From Catonia carolina (Eukaryota > Arthropoda > Insecta > Hemiptera > Achilidae), in assembly GCA_035578175.1 (NCBI GenBank), contig JAQMRL010000001.1:47081553-47145552 (forward strand): a DNA stretch of 64,000 nt, read 5' to 3'. Positions within the stretch are counted from its first letter, which is position 1. Each line of letters opens with the position of its first letter. The notes beneath the pieces are model-generated. The model ran no database searches, was not told the origin of the DNA, and saw nothing but the letters and a program-made list of their open reading frames with translations. Position numbers and translations under genes: made by a program. This document shows positions 31,901 through 41,974 of the stretch, in pieces.

Positions 31901-33958
31901 CTTGGGTTGGTTAATTATTACAGGCGTTTCATTAAAAATATTACTCAGATTGCCTACCCACTAACACAGTTAACAACCAAAGATTGTGAAAAACGTAAAT
32001 TTGTGTGGTCAGAAGAATGTGAACAAGCATTCATAAAACTTAAACATTTAATTTCAAATCCTCCCGTCTTAGCACACTTTGTGGATGATCGCCCTACATT
32101 TTTGTACTGCGATGCCTCGAGAGTTGGGGTAGCTGGCTGTTTAACCCAAAAGACCGAAGCAAACGAATTAAAACCAATAGCTTTTGTCAGCCGCCGTTTG
32201 ACGAAAAATGAAGAGAACTGGACTGTTGCGCAATTAGAACTTTTAGCAATCGTCTACAGTGTAAAACATTTCAGGCATTTTCTGTATGGAAGGGAATTTA
32301 CAATCATCACTGACCATAAGACTTTGGAGTCAGTCAGGAATTTAAAAGATCCAGGTTCACGTTTGTCTAAACTTCTGGTACAGCTAAGTGAATATAATTT
32401 TAAAATTAAATACATTCCAGGTAAGTTTTTAAATGTCCCTGATGCATTATCCAGAAATCCCTTGGATATTCCTGTTGAAGTTTCAGTTGATAGGGTAACA
32501 ATAAGTAAAGGAGGTAATAACTATAGCATACAACAGATCAACAGCATTACTGCAACAGAACAGCCAAAACACACCTTTGACACGAAAAGGTCGTTGCCAG
32601 TATTCTTGTGCAATAAAATTAATATTGAGTTACTGCAACATCAAGACAATTTCTTATCTAAAATATTTTCAGCACTTTTAGACTGCAATGCTGTTGAGAA
32701 ACAATATGCTCGAGCTTCAAGGAAATATGTGCTACAGGATAATATTCTCTATTATAGGTCTAACAATAACTCTCCATCCCGGTTGCTCGCCTTACCAAAA
32801 TGTCTAGTTACCCAAACTTTAGAATTTTATCACTGTAATTCCGTCGGTGGCGGCCATTTAGGCGTTTCCAAAACTTTATCCAAACTACAATCAAAATATT
32901 ATTGGCCTAATATGATTCAGGACATAACTGATTTTATTAAATCCTGCGAACTGTGTCAAAAACTCAAAACAGTTAGATCTAAGCCTCATGGTTCACTTCA
33001 GCCCTTGCCTATTTTTACGAAACCTTTCTTCCGTATTCAACTAGATTTCTTAGGACCACTTCCGCCCACAAGCAGCAATTTCCAATACATTCTCATTGCC
33101 TTAGACCATGCTACGCGCTTTGCAATTGCTAAACCCACGGTCAAAGCAGACGCTTCTACAGTCGCAAAATTTCTTTTAGACATTTCTCTCACTTATGGGA
33201 TTCCAAAAATTATACAATCTGATAATGGTACGCACTTTGTCAACGCCCTACTCAAGCGTTTTTGTACACTTTTAGGTATTCAACATGTCACTAGTTCGTC
33301 TTATGCCCCTCAAAGTCAAGGCCTGGTAGAACGCTTCAATTCGACAATAATTCAAATTTTAAAATTTTATGTAAACTCACGTCATTCTAATTGGCACGAA
33401 TATGTCAAACCAGCACTATTTTCGTACAACATTTCACTTCAAAAATCTGTAGGTCATTCACCCTTTTACCTACTGCATGGATTTCATCCAATCTGTCCCG
33501 CCGATCTCCCATTTGTAACTGAACAATTAGATTCTTCCCTTGACCATCAACTTCTTATATTGCAACATGTTCGCAAGACTATTCCAGCTTTCATGCAGAA
33601 AGCCCAGGCTACACAAAAAGTTTTCTTTGACAAGAAACATTCTTTCGTTCAGTTCAGGCCTTCTGATAAAGTTTTTGTCTATTTCCCACAATCCAAAGAT
33701 TCTAAGACAACAAAATTCACAAATTTTTACCGTGGTCCTTTCCAAATTGTTAAGCAAGTTTCTCCGGTGTCTTATGAAATTCTTCTCGAAAAATATGGTA
33801 AGATGGTTCCAGAGGTGATACACATAAACAGACTAAAGAAGTGTGTATCTAATTCCGAAACTCCTGCGAGTAATCAACAGCTGTTACTACCAGATCAAGC
33901 GGTCTCACCAGTAATAAATCTTTTAAGAGTTTTACTTATTCGAAGGACAGAAAATTAA
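28883..33958 (+). CDS. pol: Pol polyprotein (protease, RT, RNase H, integrase)
   Basis: An open frame of 1691 codons entered by frameshift at 28910. In order: an N-terminal extension of about 330 residues that may hold a degenerate adenain-like fold (95-265); aspartic protease with DTGS at 351-354 and LLLGNDFL downstream; a beta-rich linker (about 540-720); reverse transcriptase (about 765-960) with LDLSQAFY, RLPMGLSISPSSF and the YIDD box at 925-928; RNase H with YCDAS (Asp at 1077); the integrase zinc finger His1317, His1325, Cys1355, Cys1358; the integrase core Asp1388, Asp1447, Glu1483 (35 residues between the last two); and a C-terminal GPF module at 1618-1620. It copies the RNA genome to DNA and integrates it. 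All catalytic motifs listed are present and no internal stop occurs. It is clearly longer than a usual gypsy pol. Confidence 0.94.
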   Translation: MSIQYISKKLLNCGGQSRTDPSLVLKRPLRSRFGRINYLNSDYANRFASFRHLSRASHVKSRSKNAGTTRALNQLPATSPCLMVNISEVKVPDSLKLHFKTDLTCSQIDTVLSSFTEQFKAAVHFSFFLSPARWFRNDVSQDYTSAFFHKPPNFKNMRFWFIPISFSCPTKTSNFRNWVLFVIDTTSFEIFMSAAHGFPPNNFMTAFRRFLHTTFRAKFKFSLIKTPLCLYTYNSGLALVGSFFRIFPYLFQFHTLQGINFTNFDNSYLTRSQLSEIFKLCTLKLPFSILNSKPAGIAKLESLIKFLGFPLLEPVVTDSSDNTDNSVYHVSSSALNILGTISGVNVQITLDTGSNLSLVHSELVNPNKIKPINNISLTAANKSLLQVLGHTHLMFNLQNVNLQHSCLVVKNLNCSLLLGNDFLIKYAVVLDFGNNTLSFNFPGRGLMEIKIDPAWRQTVSNLFLPQTITTVNDASPVAVQTDNPTATTLETITNTPVSPSASSLCVSAPTIPSASVHNLSSTYCFSRPCLIKPFTSVKIRFPLETDISDLFENTSFASRVDVHIMTVSFDKQFRKIIIFNISGRIIHLNDSISFTCFEETPPLLPTISYDPMNVRISDKVFLLPKSSVVINTTIDHLFPSVSSYHFSPNTHYLNKNCLTYYIDRSGFSNDKFYLRNVSGIPLVLNADSLLGKISFFSHVDKNTIPVSSISQESIRDVTIHGKEIHISPDLTDDQFTQVKKLLLEFSDVFSRGETDLPQAKLPPVQIKLSDTDAVFQGPYKLAPAEQKELDVIINNLLEADVITPIKSPYASPGFIVRKPDGSGRLVINYKKINSKIIQDKFPLANTSTILESFSGSKFFTTLDLSQAFYCQQISPESVPITAFIVPNGLYGFKRLPMGLSISPSSFNRNITLLFSDLLYRNLSFYIDDVFVHSSEFSACFDVLREVLTRLRTASLRLNPEKCRFFFPSVKILGHTVSSEGLTPLAENVESVTRFPRPQKVKQVRSFLGLVNYYRRFIKNITQIAYPLTQLTTKDCEKRKFVWSEECEQAFIKLKHLISNPPVLAHFVDDRPTFLYCDASRVGVAGCLTQKTEANELKPIAFVSRRLTKNEENWTVAQLELLAIVYSVKHFRHFLYGREFTIITDHKTLESVRNLKDPGSRLSKLLVQLSEYNFKIKYIPGKFLNVPDALSRNPLDIPVEVSVDRVTISKGGNNYSIQQINSITATEQPKHTFDTKRSLPVFLCNKINIELLQHQDNFLSKIFSALLDCNAVEKQYARASRKYVLQDNILYYRSNNNSPSRLLALPKCLVTQTLEFYHCNSVGGGHLGVSKTLSKLQSKYYWPNMIQDITDFIKSCELCQKLKTVRSKPHGSLQPLPIFTKPFFRIQLDFLGPLPPTSSNFQYILIALDHATRFAIAKPTVKADASTVAKFLLDISLTYGIPKIIQSDNGTHFVNALLKRFCTLLGIQHVTSSSYAPQSQGLVERFNSTIIQILKFYVNSRHSNWHEYVKPALFSYNISLQKSVGHSPFYLLHGFHPICPADLPFVTEQLDSSLDHQLLILQHVRKTIPAFMQKAQATQKVFFDKKHSFVQFRPSDKVFVYFPQSKDSKTTKFTNFYRGPFQIVKQVSPVSYEILLEKYGKMVPEVIHINRLKKCVSNSETPASNQQLLLPDQAVSPVINLLRVLLIRRTEN
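28904..28949 (+). promoter_or_regulatory. -1 ribosomal frameshift signal between gag and pol
   Basis: The slippery heptamer A_AAA_AAC lies at 28904-28910 in the correct gag phase, two codons before the gag stop. After a 9-base spacer comes a hairpin: GCGGAGGACAGT (28920-28931), a 5-base loop CGCGA, then ACTG, a bulged A at 28941 and TCCTTCGC (28942-28949). That makes 12 base pairs with one G-U. The heptamer, spacer length and stem match the classical retroviral -1 design, and pol is exactly in the -1 frame. Confidence 0.9.
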
Positions 33959-34761
33959 TACGTAATCAGAAAACGTTCATTTTAAATTTAGTTTTTAGTA
34001 TCCCTAAGGTACTTCTTTACTCAGACGCATTTCTGTAATTTTATTTTGTACAATACCAGTTAATATTGCATGCTTCATTTGACAGGTTCATCGGAAGTAT
34101 TAACGATAAGTTCAGTATATCCCATAATCAAATATTTCACCTTTTTTATTTTAGCTCTAGTAGTAAATGGTTTTAGACGTTTTCAGGAGAGAGGGTGAGC
34201 TATAATACGCCTTTCCGCTTTTGTTAACAATATTTTTATTTTCTTTACGTCTCATAACAATTATATAAATGTTTCAAGGCCCGTATTATGTACAAGGATG
34301 GTATATTTATTCACTATTTATTTTTTTGCCTCGTATCTTAACGTAGGCCTACTGCATGTTGTATTGTGGACTGTCGAATACATTATTGTTTTTTTTTTTG
34401 GGGTAAGTTTGCTTTCAGTTAGCTACAAGTTGTTCACATTTTATTTTCTCTTAGCCGTCAGTATGTTTTTTTTAATTTTTTTTATATTTATATAGCCTTG
34501 CCAATTAATAACTAATGAAGTTCGATGTTTTGGAATGTTTTAAGTTATTGTTTTAAAGAGGTTTAAGTTTTGGACTGTTTTCGTGATTGCTAGAGTTAGG
34601 ACATAGGGTATTTTTTTTTATTGTCAGTTTTATTATAGGAGTGTCTTAGCCGGTCAGTGCAATATAGTGTGACTCACAATAAAGTTCTTTCACACCATTT
34701 ACTCACGTGTGATAAAGTTTTTTTTTTATTTTTGAGTTAATACAGGATTAATTTTAGGGTC

Positions 34762-34850
34762 GCGCTAGATATAACGTGCTGCCCTACACTTTGGAGTTAA
34801 GGAGGTTGGTTAGTTAGTTTCTTTGAGTAGCGCTATAGATAACGTGCTGC
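34762..34850 (+). repeat. pair of 21-bp near-repeats in the spacer
   Basis: Copies at 34762-34782 and 34830-34850 share GCGCTA at the start and ATAACGTGCTGC at the end, and differ only in the middle. The role is unknown. Confidence 0.75.
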
Positions 34851-34921
34851 TTTCTGAACTTTATGGAATACGATTTTTTTTTCTTGTTTTTGTTTGCAAA
34901 CTTTATTGTGAGGTTCTGAAG

Positions 34922-35150
34922 ATTATATGATTATTATAATGAGGATTTTTTTGCGATGATATTGAAGTGAATGGAGTTTTATTGATGATTATTGAAGTTG
35001 ATGAAGAGTTATTGATGTTTAATGGAGTTATATGATGATTAATGATGTTATTGAGTTTTGAAGTTGATGGAGATTATTTGATGATTATTGGAGTTTATGA
35101 TGAGTTTTTGATGTTGATTTTTGGAGTCTATGAGGATTTTATGAGAGAGA
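34922..35150 (+). repeat. degenerate TGATG/ATTGGAGTT minisatellite
   Basis: Many imperfect copies of a unit like TGATGATTATTGGAGTT over about 230 bp. It is purine- and T-rich on the plus strand and noncoding. Confidence 0.7.
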
Positions 35151-37247
35151 GTTACATTTCGTCCGCTCAATCCGTCTTTCAGTTACTAAATTTCGCTACT
35201 GGTTGTTAGCTTAACCGGCCTCATTTTTCTTTACCACTTTGACTGGTTATCGGAGTTTGCGGTGGTGTATGGTGGTACCCTTCGTACAGTTCCGGTAACG
35301 CAGTCACAGTTTTGATTTGGTTCAGATACATAGAGGAACCCATACTGTTTCCAAGACCAGATTTTCGCGTACGAATGGGCCCGAATCTGACGAGTGAATG
35401 AGTTGTATGAAAGGGGCCTCTTGAATGATGTGTGAATGTGGGAAAATCTGCTTTTCAAGACGAGTTAGTGGATTTCTTTCTGTGAGTCTCATCCATTTCA
35501 TAACTTCAAAATTCTTTTCCCTCTTGATTTTTGAACGGGGCTGATCTGCGGTTTGTTGCGTACAGCTAGCAGGCAGTCACTGTTTTAGTCGGATAGTACC
35601 TGGCCGGTATGCATGGTCGCTTTCCAGGAAAAGTTCGACAGAAAATCTCCCGTTAGGTCGACGGCTGGATAGTGGAATATTTTTGTTTGTGGCCCTGTGT
35701 TTTTGTTTTATTCATTAACTACATTTTTTTTTTCTTTCTTTGTTTCACTTATTACTAGGACGACCCCCCCCCCCCCCAATTCGATTTTGGTTATCACACA
35801 AAGGGTTCTTTCCGCTCTAACCCTTTGTCAAGTTTTGATATTTTGTGTTATCACTGTTTCCTTGCTAAGACATCCCATTTGATTTTTTTTGTTTACTGTA
35901 TTTAACCCTACAATGTGAATGGATTTTGGATTGTGAAGGATTTTGTTTTCAAGGAGCTGGTCTTTGTATGTTGTAAATTTGTTTGTGTTGGATTTCAAGT
36001 ACAGGAGTTTTAGTTTTGCAGCAAGTTTCAGATTGGATTTTCTTCAGCAGGTTTTGAACTGGACAGTATGTTAAAGTTTAGATGGTTTCGCATCAATAGG
36101 TTTCAGCAAAAGGTTACATTTTGTTCAATTATAAAATTATCTTGAGCATACGTTTTAAGACTATTTTGGTTTCATACTTTAATATTACGTTGAAGTATTG
36201 CTTAATTAATCACTACTGATATTTCGTTGTGAACAATTTAGTAGAGATGTACAGCGATTTGCTGAGTAGAAAGTTTGTTTGTGTTTCTTACTCAGAGCAT
36301 CTGGTATTTCGTAATTTCATATTTCATAATTTGCTACACTGTAATATATTTTTCTTAATCTACTAAGGATATTGAAGTTTTGTAGCAGTAGGAATTTGAG
36401 CGTTTTAATATTTACAGTATCGCATGAAGAGTAGGCTTATATTTGCGGCATATACCGTACAACAGTAAGTTTGGTAGTTTTTGCTAACGAAAAGTAGGCT
36501 AGGCTACCCCGTTATGGTTGGTGACTTGCCTTTTCCAGTGGTGGTAGATTTCTAGTTTCGGTTATTCAACCTTTTTTTCTCTTCATATTTTGACAGTACC
36601 ACAATGCAACCACAGTTTAATTGAAATATGAATTGATGATTTTTTTTTTATAATTTCAACGGACAGACAAACAACAATTCAGAGTTGTATCCGAATGTTG
36701 GTATATAATAGTGCTATGACAACTCATTTAAACTTAGAATTATAATTACAGTACAATACTATACGGCAAATTCTGTTTGTCTCCCGTTCTTCGCATAAAC
36801 GGCATGAAGGACGATTCTGTTTTTCAACACCCCTATTTAAAATTACTTTAGTTTAAGAGTAAAACTCACTATTGTTCATTTCCTCTGTTTTTAGATTTAA
36901 ATAAAATTTTGTTCATGTAAGCATCATATAATATTGTCCATATCCCGGTGGCTAAGCGATTGATAAACCAGTGAGATAGAGAATCAAATCAGCACTTCGT
37001 TTAAGACAAGATAAGGCTTCACTTAACATCTAAGTTAACCGTATGAAGATAAGGCCAACGAAGTCTCAGTAATAAACAAGACAACATAATATACAAACAA
37101 GCTAATTAGTTTTATTACATAGTAATTGTATCTTGAACACGCTTTAAGTAATTTAAATTGTATTCTCTTCCACGAGCAATTTTAAATTTATATCAATCTA
37201 TAACAACTACCAAAGTAAATTCTTTCTCTGTGTGAGATCCAAGAATA

Positions 37248-39167
37248 ATGTCCCCCGTACTAAAGCAATTGTTGATCTTGTCCGCGTTTCTATTTCTCTT
37301 CGAGAAAAATGTAGCTTGCGCAAATAACGTTATTAAACTGTTCTCTGGTTTCCATATCAGAAATATTTCCGATGTGTACCTTTACGACTCTTCTATTCCG
37401 ATAACCTACCTTATCCCATTTAACTCACAGCCTGATTTACCGAAAACCTCAAATCTATTCCAAAATTTATCCTGCCCATTTCCAGATTTAACACTATTCA
37501 TTAATATCTCACAATCCCAAAACACCGACTACTCTAAACTAGATTCCTTTCCTAGTAAAACCTCAAAAACCCCGCTGGATTTCAAACAACACTTCGCTAC
37601 TGCAATTAAGGACAACAACAACTCGTCTCCAGCATGTCAACTTTTCCAACGTATAACTACACTATCAAAGGAAACCTTCAATATTCTCCTCACGACAGGA
37701 CTGCCAATTTCAAATTTGAATCCCTCACGCACACGCAGAGCCCTAGACTTTGTGGGCGAATTTTTAAACTTTTGCTGTGGAACTGCGACACAACATCAAC
37801 TACAAGAAACGTTCCATAACGAAAAATATCTAATGCAACATTATAACCACCTCACCCAAACAGTACACTCCGACCACCAAAATTTAGTAAAATCTACACA
37901 AAACATAGACATGGTAACACACCGAGTTCAATCCATCCTTCAAGAAACGGAAGAAGAATTAAATCTATACGCTAAAATGATTCAAGACACTGAAAACACC
38001 GAACTAATACAATTATATCATCTACTGACTATTTTGCATAGTGTACATTGGCAATCGTTCTTAAACACGTATTATTCGCACATGACTTCAGTGCAAATGT
38101 CTTGCAAACAGAAGACGCTACCTAGGGAACTAGTAACACCTGATATGCTACAGGCTGATCTACGAAATTTGTCTTTACAACTTCACAAAGGCAATCAACA
38201 ATTAGTATTGCCTATACAAGAAGCTCACCTCTATTATGAAAAGCCAATAACAACTTGCTTTTTTTCAAAAACGAAAATTCTATTAAAACTTCAAGTACCC
38301 ATCATCACCACATCGGTATATCATACACTGTTTCAAGTTGCTCCAATACCACTACTATGGGAAAACCAGATCTGTTCACTGGAAACACCACATATTTACG
38401 TAATCAGGAGTGGACCACGAGTGCAAACTCTATCACCATCATCTTCTTGCGACTTGAACAATAATGGCTTATGTTTCATTCCAAGGTTCCAACAGCATTC
38501 TAGCATTAATACAGATTGCATCAAGCAAATGTTAACAGACAGTTCACTACAACAATTAATGCATAAATGCCATTTCGTCTGCCATAAGCGAACGACAGAA
38601 GTTTACATAACGGAAGTGCAAATATCAAGGTACTACATCACCAATGCACAACACAATACTCGTCTAGTTTGTCCTACAACAACAGTCGAACTTCCAGTCA
38701 ATGTTGCCGGTGCTTTGGAAATTCAAGTGCCCTGCGAATGTGAAGTCATGGAAGGAGAGTTACCGATCATCAACAAGGTTGTGCCGTGTGATTCCAGGAC
38801 TCCGAAGTCGCCGGGGGTAACTCATTTGCTACCCGTTTCCTGGTCAACCTTCGACCATTATAAGTTTTCCTTTCACACAGATTTCCATCCTTCCATCTCG
38901 TCACTCCCTGACCTTGTAAACCACAAGTGGAACTTATCATTCCCTCAAATTTCCATTCATGATGAAACCCCTGATTATGTTTTCCAAGAGAGCAGCCTAC
39001 CTAAGTCATGGAAAGACATTATTCTTGCCGATCATGTATCTAAATTTGTAGTATACACAGCCTTAATTATAATTTTTATCATACAATTATACTTATATAT
39101 CAAAATTAAAATACTAACCGCAAAGGTAAACAAACCAACTCATATTGAATTGCGTAGGTTAGATTGA
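37248..39167 (+). CDS. env: Env glycoprotein
   Basis: 639 residues, intact. Residues 1-25 form a signal peptide (hydrophobic LLILSAFLFLF core). RTRR at 161-164 is a furin-type cleavage site. It is followed directly by a hydrophobic, fusion-peptide-like stretch (ALDFVGEFLNFCCGTAT) and a long helical, heptad-like region (about 185-260). A membrane segment spans about 600-620 (VVYTALIIIFIIQLYLY), with a short basic tail of about 19 residues. This layout (signal, cleaved surface and fusion subunits, C-terminal anchor) is that of insect errantivirus and baculovirus F-like fusion proteins. It is probably translated from a spliced subgenomic RNA. Family assignment rests on architecture, not on a search. 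Confidence 0.85.
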   Translation: MSPVLKQLLILSAFLFLFEKNVACANNVIKLFSGFHIRNISDVYLYDSSIPITYLIPFNSQPDLPKTSNLFQNLSCPFPDLTLFINISQSQNTDYSKLDSFPSKTSKTPLDFKQHFATAIKDNNNSSPACQLFQRITTLSKETFNILLTTGLPISNLNPSRTRRALDFVGEFLNFCCGTATQHQLQETFHNEKYLMQHYNHLTQTVHSDHQNLVKSTQNIDMVTHRVQSILQETEEELNLYAKMIQDTENTELIQLYHLLTILHSVHWQSFLNTYYSHMTSVQMSCKQKTLPRELVTPDMLQADLRNLSLQLHKGNQQLVLPIQEAHLYYEKPITTCFFSKTKILLKLQVPIITTSVYHTLFQVAPIPLLWENQICSLETPHIYVIRSGPRVQTLSPSSSCDLNNNGLCFIPRFQQHSSINTDCIKQMLTDSSLQQLMHKCHFVCHKRTTEVYITEVQISRYYITNAQHNTRLVCPTTTVELPVNVAGALEIQVPCECEVMEGELPIINKVVPCDSRTPKSPGVTHLLPVSWSTFDHYKFSFHTDFHPSISSLPDLVNHKWNLSFPQISIHDETPDYVFQESSLPKSWKDIILADHVSKFVVYTALIIIFIIQLYLYIKIKILTAKVNKPTHIELRRLD

Positions 39168-39376
39168 GTTTAAGAAACTACTAAATTTCTACCTTTATCA
39201 TCTAAATTCAGAGAAATGGGCATAAGAGATTTGAATAGTAATTGGGAAATAGTAAATATTAATAAGAATAGTAATAAACAATAATAATAAGGAAAACATA
39301 ATTTCGTTCATTCATCATACTTTTACGTCTCAGAAAGCTAGTTGTTTTAAATTCAGAATTTATTAATTAATTAATT

Positions 39377-39409
<33 letters not shown>

Positions 39410-39860
39410 ATACAGCACACTACAATGTACAATCTGCAATGCAAATCTACAATAAACAGACCTTTGAATTGCTAACAGTTTTGTTTTTTCAGTCTTCTAA
39501 CCCTAAAAATGGGAATTGCTCTTTATTATTTTTTGTCTTACTTTTTTCTGTCTTATTAACTTAAGAGTCAAGGATAGTAGTTGGACCTATTCGTCTTTCA
39601 ACAGTGGTCTGTTTGTCTCGATGGACATTGCAGGTTCCAGCAGTTTAAAGTTTACTAATGTCAGGCAACTTCTCAGCACACACACTGCCACACAATTCGT
39701 TTATCTTTCAGTTTTTTTTTACACACCCCCCTCCAAGGGAGATGATTGCATAGAAATCTTTGTTTCTACACAATCCAATTAGTGTTCCCGAATTCCCGTA
39801 AATTTTTTTTTGTTCTAGTTTTCCCCCTTTCAGCCTATCTTTGGGTTTTCCATATACCGG
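39168..39860 (+). other. env 3' untranslated region
   Basis: About 0.7 kb between env and the polypurine tract. It contains repeated TTAA words followed by a run of 28 A (39381-39408). No gene is recognised. Confidence 0.6.
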
Positions 39861-39870
39861 AGTGGGGGAA
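39861..39870 (+). promoter_or_regulatory. polypurine tract
   Basis: AGTGGGGGAA sits directly before the TG of the 3' LTR. It is mostly purine, as needed to prime plus-strand DNA synthesis. Confidence 0.85.
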
Positions 39871-40685
39871 TGTAAAGTTTTTGACTTTACTATTCCAAAT
39901 TTTCGACTTTTGTTGGAAATCTCTCTAGACCCTTGGAGTTGATCAAATTTTGTCTTTTTAAAATAATTAAAATGGTGTTTTTTTTCTTTATTCGTTAAGG
40001 AAGAAAAATATTATTTTATTATGAATAAAGTTTGTAATTTTACATAACGTATTTCTTTTCAATAATTTTTATTATTTCTTAAAGAAATCACGTTTTATTA
40101 GTTCATTCTAGTTGGTTTTATTACACATGTTTTTACATCGCGTTTTCTCGTGGGAAATAAGAAAGCCTAAAGGCCTATTTTCAGTTCTCACTGTTTAAAA
40201 CCCTTACTTGGCAATTCTGGATCCTGGGAACAATTTTTCAGTTCCATCTCTACGTACTTTTTGTAGAGGGGCCTACCGTTACTTCAGCACTTTTTGCGGC
40301 CAATTAACGCGTTTGTTTTACGCCGGATTGTCAACGTCTTTCATAACGGCTAGTTTGATTGGTTTTCCCCCTCCGTACGCCGGTAATTAGCGCCCCGGTC
40401 AGCCGTGTGTGTGCAAGAAAATCGTCAGAGTGTTTTTTCCTATTGTGTACGCGTAAAAGTTCGTACTTCTAAGGTGCTGTGATTGGATACTCACTAAAAA
40501 AGGTAATTTTCTTTTAATTTTCTTTTGTACAACTAAATAAAAAAAAAAAATGAAGAAAAGAAAAAAATAACCTTTTTTTTAGAACCATTTTAAATGGAAA
40601 ATATAAAACAAAAATATAGTTAAATAATAGTAAATAAAAAAAAAATTCATGTAGAATTAGTGAAATCATTTAGTTTTTTTGATTA

Positions 40686-40722
<37 letters not shown>

Positions 40723-41969
40723 TTAAAAATAATAATAATGGGCTAATAATAAAAACACAATTTTAATTATAAAATGTTAAAAACTTTAAATTAAATACCT
40801 ACTTTAAATACGTTAGAAATATATAAAAATAAAAATAATTAACAAAAATAATTTAATTCTGTTCAAATTTAAAAAAAAAGAAGAAATATTATTTAAAATT
40901 TTAATTATAAAATGTTAAAAACTTTAAATTAAATACCAAAAAAAAAACGTTTAAAAAAATATAAATTTATAAAAATAAATCTAAAATGTTAAACTGAAAT
41001 TCGTCTCTTGTATTTATTTTTAAAAATATATCTTCCTGTTTTGTTAGTCTAGTCTTAGAAATAAGTTTTTCAGATGAATGTACTCCAACATTGAATTGTA
41101 TTCATAATGGGTGATACTTGAATGAACGTTATTCAGTACAGTTATAACGCTTCTGGGTACTGTTTTAGAGCTACTGTACCTACAAATTTATTTTTGAACC
41201 TCCATATTAAACACTGCACCGTGTTTGATTATTTATAAACACAAAAAGGTATATGTCTTGGCGAATTTACTAAAATTTCTTGTTTCTCCAAGATTTATTC
41301 ACCAATGGCCTTGTATGGTGATTTTTATTAAGTTGCAATATGTTTTGGTTACAAAATTTATGTTCACTGTCTGAAAGGATTCCGTAATCTGAAAACAGCC
41401 GTACTTTCTCGCAAACCACAAAGCGAGAACAGTGGCTCTCTAGAGAAATCTGAGCTGATATTTCACAGTAACAACTTGAAACAGGGTTTTGACTCTCCAA
41501 TCAAAACTTCCCCCAAAGTATTTTTTTTTTTAAATTCCTTCGTAGGAAATTTCAGGTCTTGGACGTTGGGCCGTTCTACGACGTCCTGGTGGAGGCAACC
41601 TTTAATATAGATTATTTTAAAACAGGTAAGTGGTTGAGTGAAATTTACAGGTTATTACCGCTGAATGGAGTAGAAGAATGGAGACATCTACTTGGAATAC
41701 GTTTTAATCACTCACACTACCTCACGAACAACAAATTCACACTTTAATTTAAAGTAAAATTTTTTTTAAATTAAATCCTGTTCAAAGGATACACTAATTC
41801 TCGTGTGTAAAACACGGTACATTTTTTAATAATAATCTTCCCTACTTTTATTACAGGCACAATACAAGTTTCAAATTATTACATATGACATGTATTTTAA
41901 AATCAACAACAATTTTCAATATTTTTATAGGATACCTGTCATGTCAATATTTTTATAGTATACATTACA
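39871..41969 (+). repeat. 3' LTR
   Basis: 2099 bp, the partner of 24085-26184. It is one A shorter in the A run near 40540; every other homopolymer run and the AAT microsatellite that I compared had the same length. Confidence 0.96.
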
Positions 41970-41974
41970 GTAAC
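41970..41974 (+). repeat. 5-bp target duplication (right)
   Basis: GTAAC, identical to 24080-24084. Confidence 0.9.

Larger units (their letters stand above)
33959..37247 (+). other. pol-env spacer of the retrovirus
   Basis: 3.3 kb with no long open frame, which is unusual because insect retroviral pol and env normally overlap or lie close together. It holds a pair of 21-bp near-repeats (34762 and 34830), a TGATG-rich minisatellite (34922-35150), a run of 14 C at 35764-35777, and an AATAAA at about 34678. A pyrimidine-rich stretch ending in AG just before the env ATG (about 37220-37235) could be a splice acceptor. Confidence 0.6.
24085..41969 (+). mobile_element. complete env-bearing Ty3/gypsy endogenous retrovirus
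   Basis: A 17,885-bp provirus: 5' LTR, primer-binding site, leader, gag, pol, a 3.3-kb spacer, env, a polypurine tract and the 3' LTR. The domain order protease, RT, RNase H, integrase with a GPF module places pol in Ty3/gypsy (Metaviridae). A third gene encoding a membrane glycoprotein is the hallmark of insect errantivirus-type elements. The LTRs are practically identical and the target duplication is perfect, so insertion was recent. All three frames are open as found. It is unusually long: errantiviruses are commonly 7-9 kb, and here the LTRs, pol and the pol-env spacer are all enlarged. Confidence 0.95.

Noticed and set aside
34298..34495. Very hydrophobic 65-residue frame in the pol-env spacer, a possible accessory membrane protein
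   Set aside because: T-rich DNA gives Phe/Leu/Ile by chance; no start context or conserved feature supports it.
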